From Paenalcaligenes suwonensis (GTDB lineage: Bacteria > Pseudomonadota > Gammaproteobacteria > Burkholderiales > Burkholderiaceae_B): a stretch of DNA of 64,000 nucleotides. The notes beneath the pieces are model-generated. The model did not search any database, was not told the origin of the DNA, and saw only the letters and a program-made list of their open reading frames with translations. Position 1 is the first letter of the stretch. Each line of letters starts with the position of its first letter. The DNA is taken from assembly GCF_011290505.1 (NCBI RefSeq), contig NZ_JAANPV010000001.1, positions 186,001 through 250,000 on the forward strand, in the 5' to 3' direction. Made by a program: the position numbers and the translations under genes. Shown here piece by piece: positions 38,544 to 48,250 of this stretch.

Positions 38544-39187
38544 TGCGTACTTTTGGAATAGAAGATTTCTGGTTTATTGTTCAGGCCGCGCAATGGACGA
38601 TCTGGCTATCTCTCATCGCATTTATAGGGGGTGGGGTATTAGGACTGGTGGTGGCGTTGGGTAGGGTGTCGGAACGCCGTTGGATGAGTCAGTCCATGCG
38701 GGTATTTATTGAGTTCTTCCGTGGCACACCGCTGTTGCTGCAGTTGTTCTTAGTGTTCTTTGGTTTGCCTGTTTTAGGCTTGGAAATAGGGGTGTGGTAT
38801 GCCGCCGCCATTGCACTGATTTTAAACAGTGCCGCCTTTCTGGCAGAAATATGGCGTGGTTGTATACAGGCTGTTCCCCAAGGGCAAAGCGAAGCTGCTG
38901 AGGCGCTGGGATTGAGCTATTCCCAGAAAATGCGTGATGTGGTGTTGCCGCAAGCGCTCAAAATTGCTATTCCCCCTACCGTGGGTTACTTGGTGCAGAT
39001 CATTAAGGCCACCTCGTTGACGGCGATTATTGGTTTTACCGAGCTTACTCGTGCAGGGCAGATTGTGAATAACGCAACTTTCCAGCCCATGATCGTATTT
39101 GGTTTGGTGGCTTTGATTTACTTCATTCTGTGTTGGCCGTTGTCGCTGTACGCCAGCCGTTTGGAGCGCAAGCTGAACGTTAGCTAA
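38543..39187 (+). CDS. amino acid ABC transporter permease 2
   Basis: This 214-residue permease of the same family has the EAA loop EIWRGCIQAVPQGQSEAAEALGLSYSQKMRDVVLPQALKIAIPPTVGYLVQIIKATSL. With permease 1 it forms the heterodimeric channel. It starts on the last base of the previous stop codon. A 62-bp gap precedes the ATPase gene. Confidence 0.9.
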   Translation: MRTFGIEDFWFIVQAAQWTIWLSLIAFIGGGVLGLVVALGRVSERRWMSQSMRVFIEFFRGTPLLLQLFLVFFGLPVLGLEIGVWYAAAIALILNSAAFLAEIWRGCIQAVPQGQSEAAEALGLSYSQKMRDVVLPQALKIAIPPTVGYLVQIIKATSLTAIIGFTELTRAGQIVNNATFQPMIVFGLVALIYFILCWPLSLYASRLERKLNVS

Positions 39188-39249
39188 GCCTAAGCCACGT
39201 CGTTACGCCGTGCGTTGTTCTGATAATGAATATTGAGTAGAAGTGAGTC

Positions 39250-39984
39250 ATGTCTAAACCTATTATTACCATGCGCAATGTCGACAAATGGTATGGCGAG
39301 TACCATGCCCTAGTAGACATTAATCTGGAAGTGCAGCCAGGCGAAAAAATCGTGATTTGTGGCCCATCGGGATCGGGTAAATCCACGTTAATACGCTGTA
39401 TTAATGCGCTAGAACCCATTAAGTCGGGTGAGATTACGGTGGATGGCATGGTGCTAGACCAGAACCCTGCCCATGTGCAGGCTATCCGTCGTGAAGTGGG
39501 TATGGTGTTCCAGCAGTTCAACTTGTTTCCTCATAAAACGGTGCTGGAAAACTGTATGCTGGCTCCTATGCGTGCTCGCAAAATGTCTAAAGCCGATGCC
39601 GAAGCCATTGCATTGAAGTACCTAGATCGAGTGCGTATTAAGGCTCACGCGCATAAATATCCTAGCCAGCTATCCGGTGGTCAGCAACAGCGTGTGGCGA
39701 TTGCCAGAGCGCTGTGTATGAGCCCTAAGGTGATGTTGTTTGATGAGCCTACCTCGGCACTAGACCCAGAGATGGTGAAAGAGGTACTGGACACCATGAT
39801 TGGCTTAGCCGAAGACGGCATGACCATGCTGTGTGTGACGCATGAAATGGGTTTTGCACGCAGTGTGGCCGATAGAGTGATTTTTATGGCCGATGGCCAA
39901 ATTCTGGAAGAAGCCGAACCACAGCGCTTTTTTGATAACCCGCAGCATCCCAAAACCCAAACCTTCCTCAGCCAAATTCTGTAA
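39250..39984 (+). CDS. amino acid ABC transporter ATPase (GlnQ-like)
   Basis: This 244-residue ATPase has Walker [11 protein letters not shown]-loop [16 protein letters not shown], signature [15 protein letters not shown], Walker [21 protein letters not shown] and switch [15 protein letters not shown]. These match the GlnQ/HisP group exactly. It energises the importer encoded upstream. It is the last gene before the convergent SET-domain gene. Confidence 0.93.
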   Translation: MSKPIITMRNVDKWYGEYHALVDINLEVQPGEKIVICGPSGSGKSTLIRCINALEPIKSGEITVDGMVLDQNPAHVQAIRREVGMVFQQFNLFPHKTVLENCMLAPMRARKMSKADAEAIALKYLDRVRIKAHAHKYPSQLSGGQQQRVAIARALCMSPKVMLFDEPTSALDPEMVKEVLDTMIGLAEDGMTMLCVTHEMGFARSVADRVIFMADGQILEEAEPQRFFDNPQHPKTQTFLSQIL

Positions 39985-40029
39985 GAGGAAGGGTGGGCTA
40001 AGAAAATACTAACCGCCTTGCTACTACGA

Positions 40030-40638
40030 CTAGACCGGATCTTCTGTATGTTGGAGGATTCGGTCTAGTTTTTTATTCAGCTGGCGCATTTGCTTGCTGA
40101 GTTTTTTCTGTTCGCGGCGGATTTTTTTCAGCTTCTTATGCAGCGCCGACTTGGTAATGGGTTTGTCTTTGGGGTCGGGAAGCGCAAGCATTGTGCCACG
40201 GCATGTAGGCGCACCACACAAGCAGCGATACTGCTTTTGCAGCGTAGGCGTGATGTCGTCATCAATGACTAACGCGTAGTCGTAGAGTAGCTCTTCGTCT
40301 TTGGCGATATCGCGCAACGCAACGATAAATACACGGTTGCCAGCGCTGTTCTCGTGGCCCTCGCAGTTGGGGGCGCAGGAGTGGTTAATAAAGCGCGATT
40401 CGTTACCACCGTCACCCCCATCAATAATCTTGCCGCACGACAGCGAGAAGAAAAAAGTATGGAAGGGATTGTTGGGGTCCGAGGGCTCCATTTCATCCGC
40501 TTCTTGGGTGCTGATGTGCTTGCCTTCGTATTCCATGATGCTGGTGCCAGCGGGAATATCTCTAGCAGCAAAAACCCCCGTCCCATGTAAAGACGAGGGT
40601 TTAATGTAATGCCAAGGTTCAAGAATTGACATAATCAT
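40030..40638 (-). CDS. SET-domain protein-lysine methyltransferase
   Basis: This 202-residue protein has a complete SET domain: GTGVFAARDIPAGTSIMEYEG (SET-N), the AdoMet-binding N85-H86-S87-C88 in RFINHSCAPNCE, the catalytic Tyr region LLYDYAL, and a post-SET C139-x-C141-x4-C146 (CLCGAPTCRGTM). The last 40 residues are very Lys- and Arg-rich and look helical. It should methylate protein lysines. Its ATG overlaps the topB stop (ATGA, 40635-40638), so it is translated with topoisomerase III, whose tail is a Lys-rich repeat. Confidence 0.87.
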   Translation of the reverse strand: MIMSILEPWHYIKPSSLHGTGVFAARDIPAGTSIMEYEGKHISTQEADEMEPSDPNNPFHTFFFSLSCGKIIDGGDGGNESRFINHSCAPNCEGHENSAGNRVFIVALRDIAKDEELLYDYALVIDDDITPTLQKQYRCLCGAPTCRGTMLALPDPKDKPITKSALHKKLKKIRREQKKLSKQMRQLNKKLDRILQHTEDPV

Positions 40639-43199
40639 TCGTTGGCGGCCACTTTCTTAGCGGCTTTTTTGGCGACTTTCTTTGCCGCTTTTTTAGCTGC
40701 TTTCTTGGCAGCCTTTTTAGCGGAGGATTTTTTCGCTGCAGTCTTACCGGCACGAGGCTCGAATTCGAAGCTCACTGCACCTTTAGCATCGCGTGTCAGG
40801 AAGGCTTTGAACTTACGGTTGGTGCGGTTAGACACAAAACCATCTAGCAAATCTGTTTTGCCGTCGGTCAGCAATTTGTGCATTTGCTCACGGGAAATTT
40901 CCTGCTGCAGAATGACTTTGTTGCTGCGGAAGTCGCAGGTCTGTGATGGGCCCACGGCTTTCTCACACACATAACGAATGCCGTGCTCAAACACATTGGC
41001 TTGGCATTTAGGGCACGCGCCTACAGGTGTTTGACCGGAGAAATCCACTTCTTCTTCGTCTTCGTCATCGTTTTGGCCGAAGTCGAATTCCAGTTTGAAT
41101 TCATCAGTAATGCGCAGAATCGCGGCAAATGGGCGTCCCATTTTGCTGATAAAACCAGTCAACGGGCCAATTTCGCGTTTTTGCAGCAGCTCTTCTACTT
41201 CAGGCAACTCAAACGTGCGACCACTAGGGTGCTTACCAAATGAGAAGTCACAGCTAGTGCAGGCAAAGCGTCGGTAGTTTTCTTTGACCACGCTACCGCA
41301 TTTAGGGCAGGGTGTTTGCAGTGTTGCATAATCACCTGGCACAGTATCGCGTTCGTATTCTTTGGCGCGTTTCACGATGATTTGTGTCATCTGCGCGATT
41401 TTGGTCAGAAAGGCTTCAGGGCCTTCTTGGCCTTGTTCAATTTGCTTGAGGCGGAACTCCCACTCACCGGTGAGCTCGGGTGAGGTCAGTTCGGTAACGT
41501 CTAAGCCAGAGAGCAACGTCATCAATTGGCGAGTTTTGGCGCTAGGCACCAATTCACGGCCTTCACGACGTAAGTAACCTTCGTTTAGCAAGCCCTCAAT
41601 AATAGAGGCGCGTGTGGCTGGCGTACCCAAACCGCGTTCAGACATAGCATCACGCAGGGATTCGTCGTCAATCAGTTTGCCTGCACCTTCCATCGCCGAC
41701 AGCAATGTCGCTTCCGTAAAGCGTGCGGGAGGTTTGGTGGCTAAGCCGCGTGCTTCAATATCTTCGGTAAGCACTTCTTCATTGGGCTGTACAGCAACCA
41801 AGTTGTCGTCTTCGCCTTGTGCTTCACGACCGTAAATAGCCAACCAACCGGGGTTGACCAGCACTTTACCTTCGGTTTTGAAGTGGTTACCCGATACTTT
41901 GGTAATGCGGGTAGTGACACGGAACTCGGCGGCAGGGAAGAAAATAGCCAAAAAGCGGCGTGTAACCAGTTCGTAGATTTTGAACTCAGCGTCGCTTAAC
42001 TCACGCGGGATTTGCAGCGTAGGAATGATTGCAAAGTGATCGGAAACCTTTTTGTTATCAAACACACGACGGCTAGGTTTTACCCACTGCTGTTCGACGA
42101 TTTGGCGAGCAAAAGGCTGAACGGATGCCGTAGCAGAGCTTTGGCCATCGGCTAATGCAAGCATGGTGTCTTTGACTGTGCCTACGTAGTCTTCCGGCAG
42201 ATAGCGAGAATCAGTACGGGGGTAGGTCAGCGCTTTATGGCGTTCGTACAGCGTTTGGGCCAGTGCCAGCGTAGTTTTGGCTGAGAAGCCAAAGCGGGAG
42301 TTGGCCTCGCGCTGCAAGGTGGTTAAGTCAAACAACGCAGGGGATTGTTGGGTAGAAGGTTTGGACTCTTCTGTGACCACACCCGGTTTGCCATCGCAGG
42401 CCACCACAATTGTTTTAGCAGCCGTTTCGGACCACAAGCGAGAATCGCGCTTTTCAGCGTCTTTTTCGTCTTTCTTGAACTCAGGGTCGAACCAGCGGCC
42501 ATTGTACAGTCCTGCGCCCGCTACGAAGGTGGCATGCACCTCCCAGTAGTCACGGGACACAAACTTACGGATGGCTTCTTCACGTGCATGCACAATGGCT
42601 AGTGTAGGGGTTTGCACACGACCTACAGGTGTTTTGAAAAAACCGCCATCTTTACTGTTAAACGCCGTCATGGCGCGCGTGCCGTTAATCCCTACCAACC
42701 AGTCGGCTTCGGCACGAGCACGGGCCGCCGCTTCCAGTGGTTTCATTTCTTCGTCGTCGCGCAGGTTCTCGAAGGCTTCGCGTATGGCGGCCTGAGTCAT
42801 GGAACGCAACCACAAACGCTGTATAGGTTTGTTTACTTTTGCGTACTGCACAATGTAACGGAAGATCAGTTCACCCTCACGTCCCGCATCACAGGCATTA
42901 ATGACGCGGTCTACATCTTTGCGTTTGAGTAGCTTAACCAGCAGTTTTAAGCGCTCTGCGGAACGCTTGTCGGCCACATCCAACTCGAATTTCTCGGGGA
43001 TAACTGGCAGGTGAGTAAAACTCCATTTGCCTCGTTTAGGGTCGTTGGGCGCAACAAGGCCCAGCAAGTGTCCAATACTGGATGACAGTACGTACTGTTC
43101 ACTTTCGAAGTAGTCCCCTTCACGGGTAAACCCACCTAACGCTCTGGAGATGTCCAAAGCAACAGAGGGTTTTTCAGCAATGATGAGTGTTTTATTCAT
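40635..43199 (-). CDS. topB: DNA topoisomerase III with histone-H1-like tail
   Basis: This 854-residue type IA topoisomerase has the Toprim start MNKTLIIAEKPSVALDISRAL and acidic INACDAGREGELIFRYI. The nucleophile Tyr lies in ALTYPRTDSRYL. Two zinc-ribbon repeats follow (CPKCGSVV...CTSC and CPKCQANV...C). The last 36 residues are AAKK/AAKKV repeats like histone H1 or Bordetella BpH1. It relaxes and decatenates single-strand-containing DNA. ATG 43199 is chosen because the family N-terminus starts there. It is coupled to the SET gene. Confidence 0.94.
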   Translation of the reverse strand: MNKTLIIAEKPSVALDISRALGGFTREGDYFESEQYVLSSSIGHLLGLVAPNDPKRGKWSFTHLPVIPEKFELDVADKRSAERLKLLVKLLKRKDVDRVINACDAGREGELIFRYIVQYAKVNKPIQRLWLRSMTQAAIREAFENLRDDEEMKPLEAAARARAEADWLVGINGTRAMTAFNSKDGGFFKTPVGRVQTPTLAIVHAREEAIRKFVSRDYWEVHATFVAGAGLYNGRWFDPEFKKDEKDAEKRDSRLWSETAAKTIVVACDGKPGVVTEESKPSTQQSPALFDLTTLQREANSRFGFSAKTTLALAQTLYERHKALTYPRTDSRYLPEDYVGTVKDTMLALADGQSSATASVQPFARQIVEQQWVKPSRRVFDNKKVSDHFAIIPTLQIPRELSDAEFKIYELVTRRFLAIFFPAAEFRVTTRITKVSGNHFKTEGKVLVNPGWLAIYGREAQGEDDNLVAVQPNEEVLTEDIEARGLATKPPARFTEATLLSAMEGAGKLIDDESLRDAMSERGLGTPATRASIIEGLLNEGYLRREGRELVPSAKTRQLMTLLSGLDVTELTSPELTGEWEFRLKQIEQGQEGPEAFLTKIAQMTQIIVKRAKEYERDTVPGDYATLQTPCPKCGSVVKENYRRFACTSCDFSFGKHPSGRTFELPEVEELLQKREIGPLTGFISKMGRPFAAILRITDEFKLEFDFGQNDDEDEEEVDFSGQTPVGACPKCQANVFEHGIRYVCEKAVGPSQTCDFRSNKVILQQEISREQMHKLLTDGKTDLLDGFVSNRTNRKFKAFLTRDAKGAVSFEFEPRAGKTAAKKSSAKKAAKKAAKKAAKKVAKKAAKKVAANE

Positions 43200-43355
43200 G
43201 TGTTTCCAATGACAGCGGGCCCGCAGCAATAGCGCGGATATTACGGGTCGAACCCCGTATGCGCAAGTTCCAGCCACAAGGCCTTACCATTTTTGTGTGC
43301 GCAACATTGTTTGCTACTGTACGATAGCAGAAAAAAATTATCCACACACGGAACT

Positions 43356-45977
43356 ATGTCTAACACTAAATCCCCAGCCTCTGCAACGTTCGGTATGCCT
43401 GTTTGGCCTAGGTTTTTATTACGGGCGGCATTGGCATTAGCCATCTTATTATTATGCAGTGCGCTGATTAGTGTGATCGCAGCGAACTGGTCCGAGTTAA
43501 GTAAAACCATACGTATCGTGCTGGTGCAGGGCGTGGTAGTCCTCACGGCGGGTGTGGCGTGGGTACTCAATAAGCGCGGGCATGGGTGGTGGCCCGAATA
43601 CGCGCCTGTACCATTGGTGATGGGTTTATCAGCCGTAGCGGTAGGTGGGCTATGGGCGTTATTGGGGCAAATTTACCAAACCGGCGCAGACCCGTGGCAG
43701 CTCTTTGCGGTGTGGGCGCTTACCATTACGCCGTGGCTAGTGGGGCTGCGCTCTATTATCTTAGCCGTGCTGTGGGTGGTGATCGTCAACGTAGCCGCCG
43801 TGCTCTTTGGTTTTAACGCCTTAAACATGTGGAGCCGAGTCTACTGGTGGGTAGACGGCCCACTTGCGGTGACCATGATTGTGGTGGTGCTAAACACCTT
43901 CCTACTCGTGTTATCCGAGCTATGTCAGCACTATTTACGTGACCCGTTTAGGGTGGTGCCACGTTTGTTGGCCTTGGTGACGTGCGTGGCCTTGTTCTAT
44001 TTGGTCATGGGCGGCCTGATGGAATGGGAAGATGGTTTCCTGAAATATTGGTTAGGGGCGTCAGCTGTCATGGCGGCAATGGCGTGGTATTACCGCCAGT
44101 ACTCCCCTGATCAGGTGAGTTTGAGCTTTGTGTATGGTGCTTTTTTAGCCGCACTTGTACCGTTTTTTATCCGTCTTGGTAGTGACGATATTGCGGCGTG
44201 GTTCCTCTTCACTATTATAGAAATTGGCTTGGCTGTACTGCTGGCTAAGGACCTGTTGCAGCAGTGGCGTACACATACTGTGCGTGTGGCAACCCCACAA
44301 GAAGGCGATGCTGCGCCCACACATACCGATGCGGCCTCACCACCGTGGTTTTTGCGTTTGTTGCGCTTGGGTGCGGTGCTATTGGGCAGCGCCTTGATAC
44401 TGGTGACGCTGACACTATTAACCGATGCTGAAATCTTCAAACATTCTTTCTGGGTGATGCTGTGCTTTGTAGGGGGCGGCTTGTGGCTGTCACGTCAGGC
44501 GGGCGAAGAAGGTTTACAAGATATTCCGGCGTTGTTAGTGATTGTTGGACTAGTGTTCAGCGGTGTGGAATGGGTGATGCAGGTAGAGCAAGAAAATACG
44601 CTTTACCCTATGTTGCAGGTGGTCATGGGGGTAGTGCTCTATGCGTTATCACCCGTATGGCTAGTGCGTCTGTTGGCGGCAGGTTGGACGATTATCAGTG
44701 CTTTCTTATGGCTGAATTTTCATGGTTTAGTCACTAGCTATTACTATGATTTCCCCTACTTAACGCCGTTTATGCAATGGCAAGTATTTGCGGTGGTGGT
44801 GGCGAGTTTGTTAATAGGCGTTAGAGCCCATCAAACACCAGAGCGCTATCGTTACTGGGCACCCGCCATGTGGGCAGGGTTGATCGCCAGTTTGGTGGGT
44901 ATAGGACTGATGCCCCCAGTGTTGATGTTTGGTGCCACCTTGTCAGAGTGGGCGCTAGGGTCATGGCTGCCAAGCTGGTTACTGTTTCCGTTGCCTGCTG
45001 TGGCGTTAGCCGTGGCATTGCAGCGCCAAAAAAGCTGGTCTGTGGTGAGTGCAGCAGGTGTGGTGGTGTGTGTGTTGTTGTCTATTACATGGGCTGGCGC
45101 ACCAACGATTTCGTTGACCTTGGCATGGCTATTGGTGGCGTACGCATGGCGCAGTCGCTTGTTGTTCGTAGTGATGTTGTTGGCGCTCTTTATTGCGCTA
45201 GGCAAACTGTATTACGACTTTGACATTAGCCTGAATCAAAAAGCGTTGTTATTAACGTGCAGTGCTGTGGTGCTGTTGGTGTATATGTTGCTGTTCCGTG
45301 GGACAGTGAAGTCGTTAGCCGCCTTCAAAGATACGGATGCTACAGATGCACCTATGCCTAAGGGTATGAAGTATCTACGCCCGGGGCCTGTGATTGTAGC
45401 GGGCTTGGTGCTGGTAGTAGGCTTGGCTAACTACAACATTTGGAATAAAGAGCGCATTTTGTCGGATGGCAAAGCGGTAGTGTTAGCTTTGGCACCTGTA
45501 GACCCACGTTCATTGATGCAGGGCGATTACATGTCATTGGATTTCCAAGTGGCACGAGACGCTTCTAGGTTAAGTCGCGGTATACAGCAGGACAATATAG
45601 ACACCTACGAAGGCGATGGCTCGGCGGTGTGGGTGTGGTTGTCACCGCCCGCAGCAGGAGAGCTAGCATGGCAGTTGCAAGCCTTGCAAAGCACGCGTGA
45701 CGCCGATAAAGCGTATCAACACAACTATGTAGAGTTAGAAGACGGTAGCAATCAAAGCCAGATTATTGAAGTGGCCGTGCAACCTGACTGGGTAGTGCTG
45801 CGTTTGGTACGTAAAAATGGCCAGTGGGCACCAGGTACAGATGCGTGGTTCTTCAAAGAAGGCCAAGCAGCGGTGTTTGAGCCCGCCAAATTTGCCGAAT
45901 TCCGCGTAGAAAACGGTATCCCACTGCTCAAACATATGTTGGATGAGCAGGGGAACGTATTAGCGGCTAAGGATTAG
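43356..45977 (+). CDS. DUF2157 / DUF4401 / GDYXXLXY fusion membrane protein
   Basis: This 873-residue protein has about 20 hydrophobic helices. The N-terminal part resembles DUF2157 (RAALALAILLLCSALISVIAANW...VPLVMGLSAVAVGGLWALLGQIYQTGADPWQLFAVWAL). The middle resembles DUF4401 (LLRLGAVLLGSALILVTLTLL...FWVMLCFVGGGLWLSRQ). The C-terminal domain contains the motif GDYMSLDF of the GDYXXLXY family, which lies outside the membrane. These parts are usually separate genes. ATG 43356 has GGA upstream. The function is unknown. It overlaps smg tail to tail by 4 bp. Confidence 0.82.
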   Translation: MSNTKSPASATFGMPVWPRFLLRAALALAILLLCSALISVIAANWSELSKTIRIVLVQGVVVLTAGVAWVLNKRGHGWWPEYAPVPLVMGLSAVAVGGLWALLGQIYQTGADPWQLFAVWALTITPWLVGLRSIILAVLWVVIVNVAAVLFGFNALNMWSRVYWWVDGPLAVTMIVVVLNTFLLVLSELCQHYLRDPFRVVPRLLALVTCVALFYLVMGGLMEWEDGFLKYWLGASAVMAAMAWYYRQYSPDQVSLSFVYGAFLAALVPFFIRLGSDDIAAWFLFTIIEIGLAVLLAKDLLQQWRTHTVRVATPQEGDAAPTHTDAASPPWFLRLLRLGAVLLGSALILVTLTLLTDAEIFKHSFWVMLCFVGGGLWLSRQAGEEGLQDIPALLVIVGLVFSGVEWVMQVEQENTLYPMLQVVMGVVLYALSPVWLVRLLAAGWTIISAFLWLNFHGLVTSYYYDFPYLTPFMQWQVFAVVVASLLIGVRAHQTPERYRYWAPAMWAGLIASLVGIGLMPPVLMFGATLSEWALGSWLPSWLLFPLPAVALAVALQRQKSWSVVSAAGVVVCVLLSITWAGAPTISLTLAWLLVAYAWRSRLLFVVMLLALFIALGKLYYDFDISLNQKALLLTCSAVVLLVYMLLFRGTVKSLAAFKDTDATDAPMPKGMKYLRPGPVIVAGLVLVVGLANYNIWNKERILSDGKAVVLALAPVDPRSLMQGDYMSLDFQVARDASRLSRGIQQDNIDTYEGDGSAVWVWLSPPAAGELAWQLQALQSTRDADKAYQHNYVELEDGSNQSQIIEVAVQPDWVVLRLVRKNGQWAPGTDAWFFKEGQAAVFEPAKFAEFRVENGIPLLKHMLDEQGNVLAAKD

Positions 45978-46435
45978 TGATAGAGGCGGTCGCCGTCGTC
46001 GGTGACCAATTCTTCAAAGATCAGGTGCTCGACTTCAGCGTCGTTGCTCCAGAGCACAATTAACGTGATGATTTTGATCTTTTCCAAGGCTATAGGCGAT
46101 TCGTCTATAGCCATGGCGCGTTCGATAATGATCTCGCGCAGGGCAGGTGGCAGCGCACCGGATTGCTCCAAGAAGCTGATGAAGCCCAAGGCTTCCTGAC
46201 CTAAAAACTCATATTCCAGATCGGTATAGACGCGCAGGCTTTGTTGATGATGCAATGTTTGCAGTGGCTGGTGCTGAGCGGAAGACTCATGCAAACCGTG
46301 TAACCAGCTTAATGCATCGTTGATTTCATCGTCCTCAAACCCGATGGCGGCCAACTTGTGTGCTAGAACTTCAGCTTTAGGACAAGCCTGTGGGTTGTAA
46401 TAGTTTTCAAACAGATAGACAAGAATATCGAACAT
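45974..46435 (-). CDS. smg: Smg / DUF494 family protein
   Basis: This 153-residue protein begins MFDILVYLFENYYNPQACP and continues LAHKLAAIGFEDDEINDALSWLHGL, the Smg (DUF494) signature. It is usually found beside dprA and topA in beta- and gammaproteobacteria; here that context is not seen, but a topoisomerase gene lies nearby. The role is not known. Confidence 0.9.
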   Translation of the reverse strand: MFDILVYLFENYYNPQACPKAEVLAHKLAAIGFEDDEINDALSWLHGLHESSAQHQPLQTLHHQQSLRVYTDLEYEFLGQEALGFISFLEQSGALPPALREIIIERAMAIDESPIALEKIKIITLIVLWSNDAEVEHLIFEELVTDDGDRLYH

Positions 46436-46469
46436 AAAGCGTAGTGCCGTACAGAAATAGGAAGCGCCA

Positions 46470-46507
46470 AAACAAAAAAGCGTAAAACCTAGTAGCCACT
46501 TTACGCT
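46470..46507 (-). terminator. terminator of the LysR-type gene
   Basis: On the minus strand AGCGTAAA and TTTACGCT form an 8-bp stem around a 13-nt loop and are followed by TTTTTGTTTT. It lies 46 bp after the LysR stop. Confidence 0.82.
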
Positions 46508-46552
46508 GAATTTGGGGTGGGGGCAAATAGCACAGCGTGTGAAAAGTGGTGT

Positions 46553-47482
46553 TTAGCAGGCAGTACAGTTAGCGCGGGCTTCAATATGTTGTTGTCTAGT
46601 GTGGTTAATCAGATAATCCAGAAAAACCAAGGAGCGCTGGGGTATATGTTTGCGGCTAGGTAAGGCGGCATACATGTTGATGAAACCTGTGCTCCATGGG
46701 TGCAAAACACGTACTAATTCGCCACGGTTTAGGTACGGTGCAGCCAGACCCAACACTACGGATGTAATACCCACCCCATTAAGGGCCGCACGCAGCAATG
46801 TATCCGTGTGATTGGCAATAATGACAGGGTCTACGGCAATGCTCAGTTGCTCGTCGGGCTGATTGGGGTGTCTAAACGTCCAATTATCAAGGCGCTCAGA
46901 ATCACGCAGTCGTAAACAGCGGTGGTTGGACAACTCGGTGGGGTGTTGGGGCAAAGGATTGCGGCTAGCGTAGTCAGGGGAGGCCACCAAAATTACCTCG
47001 GATTCCACAATTTTACGTGCGACGATATTGGCATTTTCTTGCACGCTATTGCCCAACATGGTGATGTCAAAATCTTCAATGGGTAGTGCGTACTCAGCAC
47101 CCACCTGAATTTCGATGCGTATATCGGGGTAGGCCAAACAGAACTCACCCAAAATAGGGGCAACCACGTGATAGGCCAATGCGGGAGGAGCATAAATGCG
47201 CAGCTTACCCGCTAATGCATTGGTGTGTGCACTGACTTGGGCATCGGCCTCTTCAATATCCTGCAAAATATGCTGTATACGAGCCAAATAGACTTCACCC
47301 GCATCGGTTAAGTGCACCCTACGGGTGGTGCGCTGGAATAAGCGTGTGCCCAGATGGCTTTCTAGGTCGGCGACGTGTCGGGTGACTGCAGAGGGGGACA
47401 TGTTCAATGAACGGGCTGCGGCGGCAAACCCTCCCTCATTAGCGACACGTTCAAACACGTGCATGGCGAGTAAACGGCTCAT
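46553..47482 (-). CDS. LysR-family transcriptional regulator
   Basis: This 309-residue regulator has the N-terminal helix-turn-helix (MHVFERVANEGGFAAAARSLNMSPSAVTRHVADLESHLGTRLFQRTTRRVHLTDAGEVY) and the C-terminal effector domain (LRIYAPPALAYHVVAPILGEFCLAYPDIRIEI). It belongs to the CrgA/PecT-like group by its HTH. The tail contains a Cys-rich CTAC. No obvious target is adjacent except the divergent DUF4148 gene 247 bp away. Confidence 0.9.
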   Translation of the reverse strand: MSRLLAMHVFERVANEGGFAAAARSLNMSPSAVTRHVADLESHLGTRLFQRTTRRVHLTDAGEVYLARIQHILQDIEEADAQVSAHTNALAGKLRIYAPPALAYHVVAPILGEFCLAYPDIRIEIQVGAEYALPIEDFDITMLGNSVQENANIVARKIVESEVILVASPDYASRNPLPQHPTELSNHRCLRLRDSERLDNWTFRHPNQPDEQLSIAVDPVIIANHTDTLLRAALNGVGITSVVLGLAAPYLNRGELVRVLHPWSTGFINMYAALPSRKHIPQRSLVFLDYLINHTRQQHIEARANCTAC

Positions 47483-47729
47483 AGGTTACCTGTGGCAAAA
47501 TTTTATTATTTCGTTTTTAGCAATAGTGTATGTCTTTTTGACCTGTTTATCTGATTTAACGGTTGACTTAAAGTGTAGCCATGGATGCAGCGATACAGAT
47601 TTACAGGGCCTTTGTTTCGCATGAAGTACAAGGCTACACGCAAGAAAGCGTCGAGAAAAGAGCTAACTTGTGTTCAGGGTTGTGTTGCTGCCATCGTCAC
47701 TATTATTGAAGATGAAAGGAATCATTATT

Positions 47730-48200
47730 ATGAAACGCACATTACCTGTTTTGAGTTTTGCTGTTGCTACCCTATTTGCTGGCCAAGCGATGGCGTTGAA
47801 TGTGAACACCACTCCTACCCGTGCTGAAGTGCAAGCTGAGTTGGCTCAAGCCATTAATGCGGGTGAGATGTTGTCGGGCGATTCCAGCCAAACTCTGCGC
47901 GAAATGTACCCAGCTGTGTACCCATCACAACCTGTTGCTGTCAAAACCCGTGCTGAAGTACGTGCCGAGTTGGAACAAGCGGTACGTGAAGGGAATGTAG
48001 TGACTGGTGAGTCCAGTGCTACCCTAAGTGAAATGTACCCAGCGTTGTACTCTGCAGCACAGCAGGACGTAGCCGTGAAATCGCGTGCTCAAGTTCAGTC
48101 TGAATTGGCGGATGCCGTACGAGCTGGTGATATGGTGTCAGGTCAGTCTAGCCAAACGCTGAACCAGATTTATCCTCAGTTGTACCCAACGAACTCCTAA
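47730..48200 (+). CDS. secreted protein with three DUF4148 repeats
   Basis: This 156-residue protein has a signal peptide (VLSFAVATLFAGQAMA). Three tandem copies of a unit of about 43 residues follow, at about 30-65, 73-108 and 118-153. Each reads T/SRAxVxxELxxAxxxGxxxxGxSSxTLxxxYPxxY. The unit is the DUF4148 domain of Burkholderiales, normally present once. The function is unknown. ATG 47730 has AAAGGA upstream. It ends at a good terminator. Confidence 0.88.
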   Translation: MKRTLPVLSFAVATLFAGQAMALNVNTTPTRAEVQAELAQAINAGEMLSGDSSQTLREMYPAVYPSQPVAVKTRAEVRAELEQAVREGNVVTGESSATLSEMYPALYSAAQQDVAVKSRAQVQSELADAVRAGDMVSGQSSQTLNQIYPQLYPTNS

Positions 48201-48224
48201 TCGTGAGTCGGTGGCGCAAACCAT

Positions 48225-48250
48225 AGCGAGCCTTTACGGCTCGCTTTTTT
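48225..48250. terminator. terminator after the DUF4148 gene
   Basis: AGCGAGCC-TTTAC-GGCTCGCT forms a perfect 8-bp stem followed by T5. It overlaps the last codons of the convergent YbaN-like gene. Confidence 0.9.

Noticed and set aside
40642-40974. Repetitive FLAAFLAAF-type frame on the plus strand
   Set aside because: It is the antisense shadow of the AAKK repeat at the end of topB.
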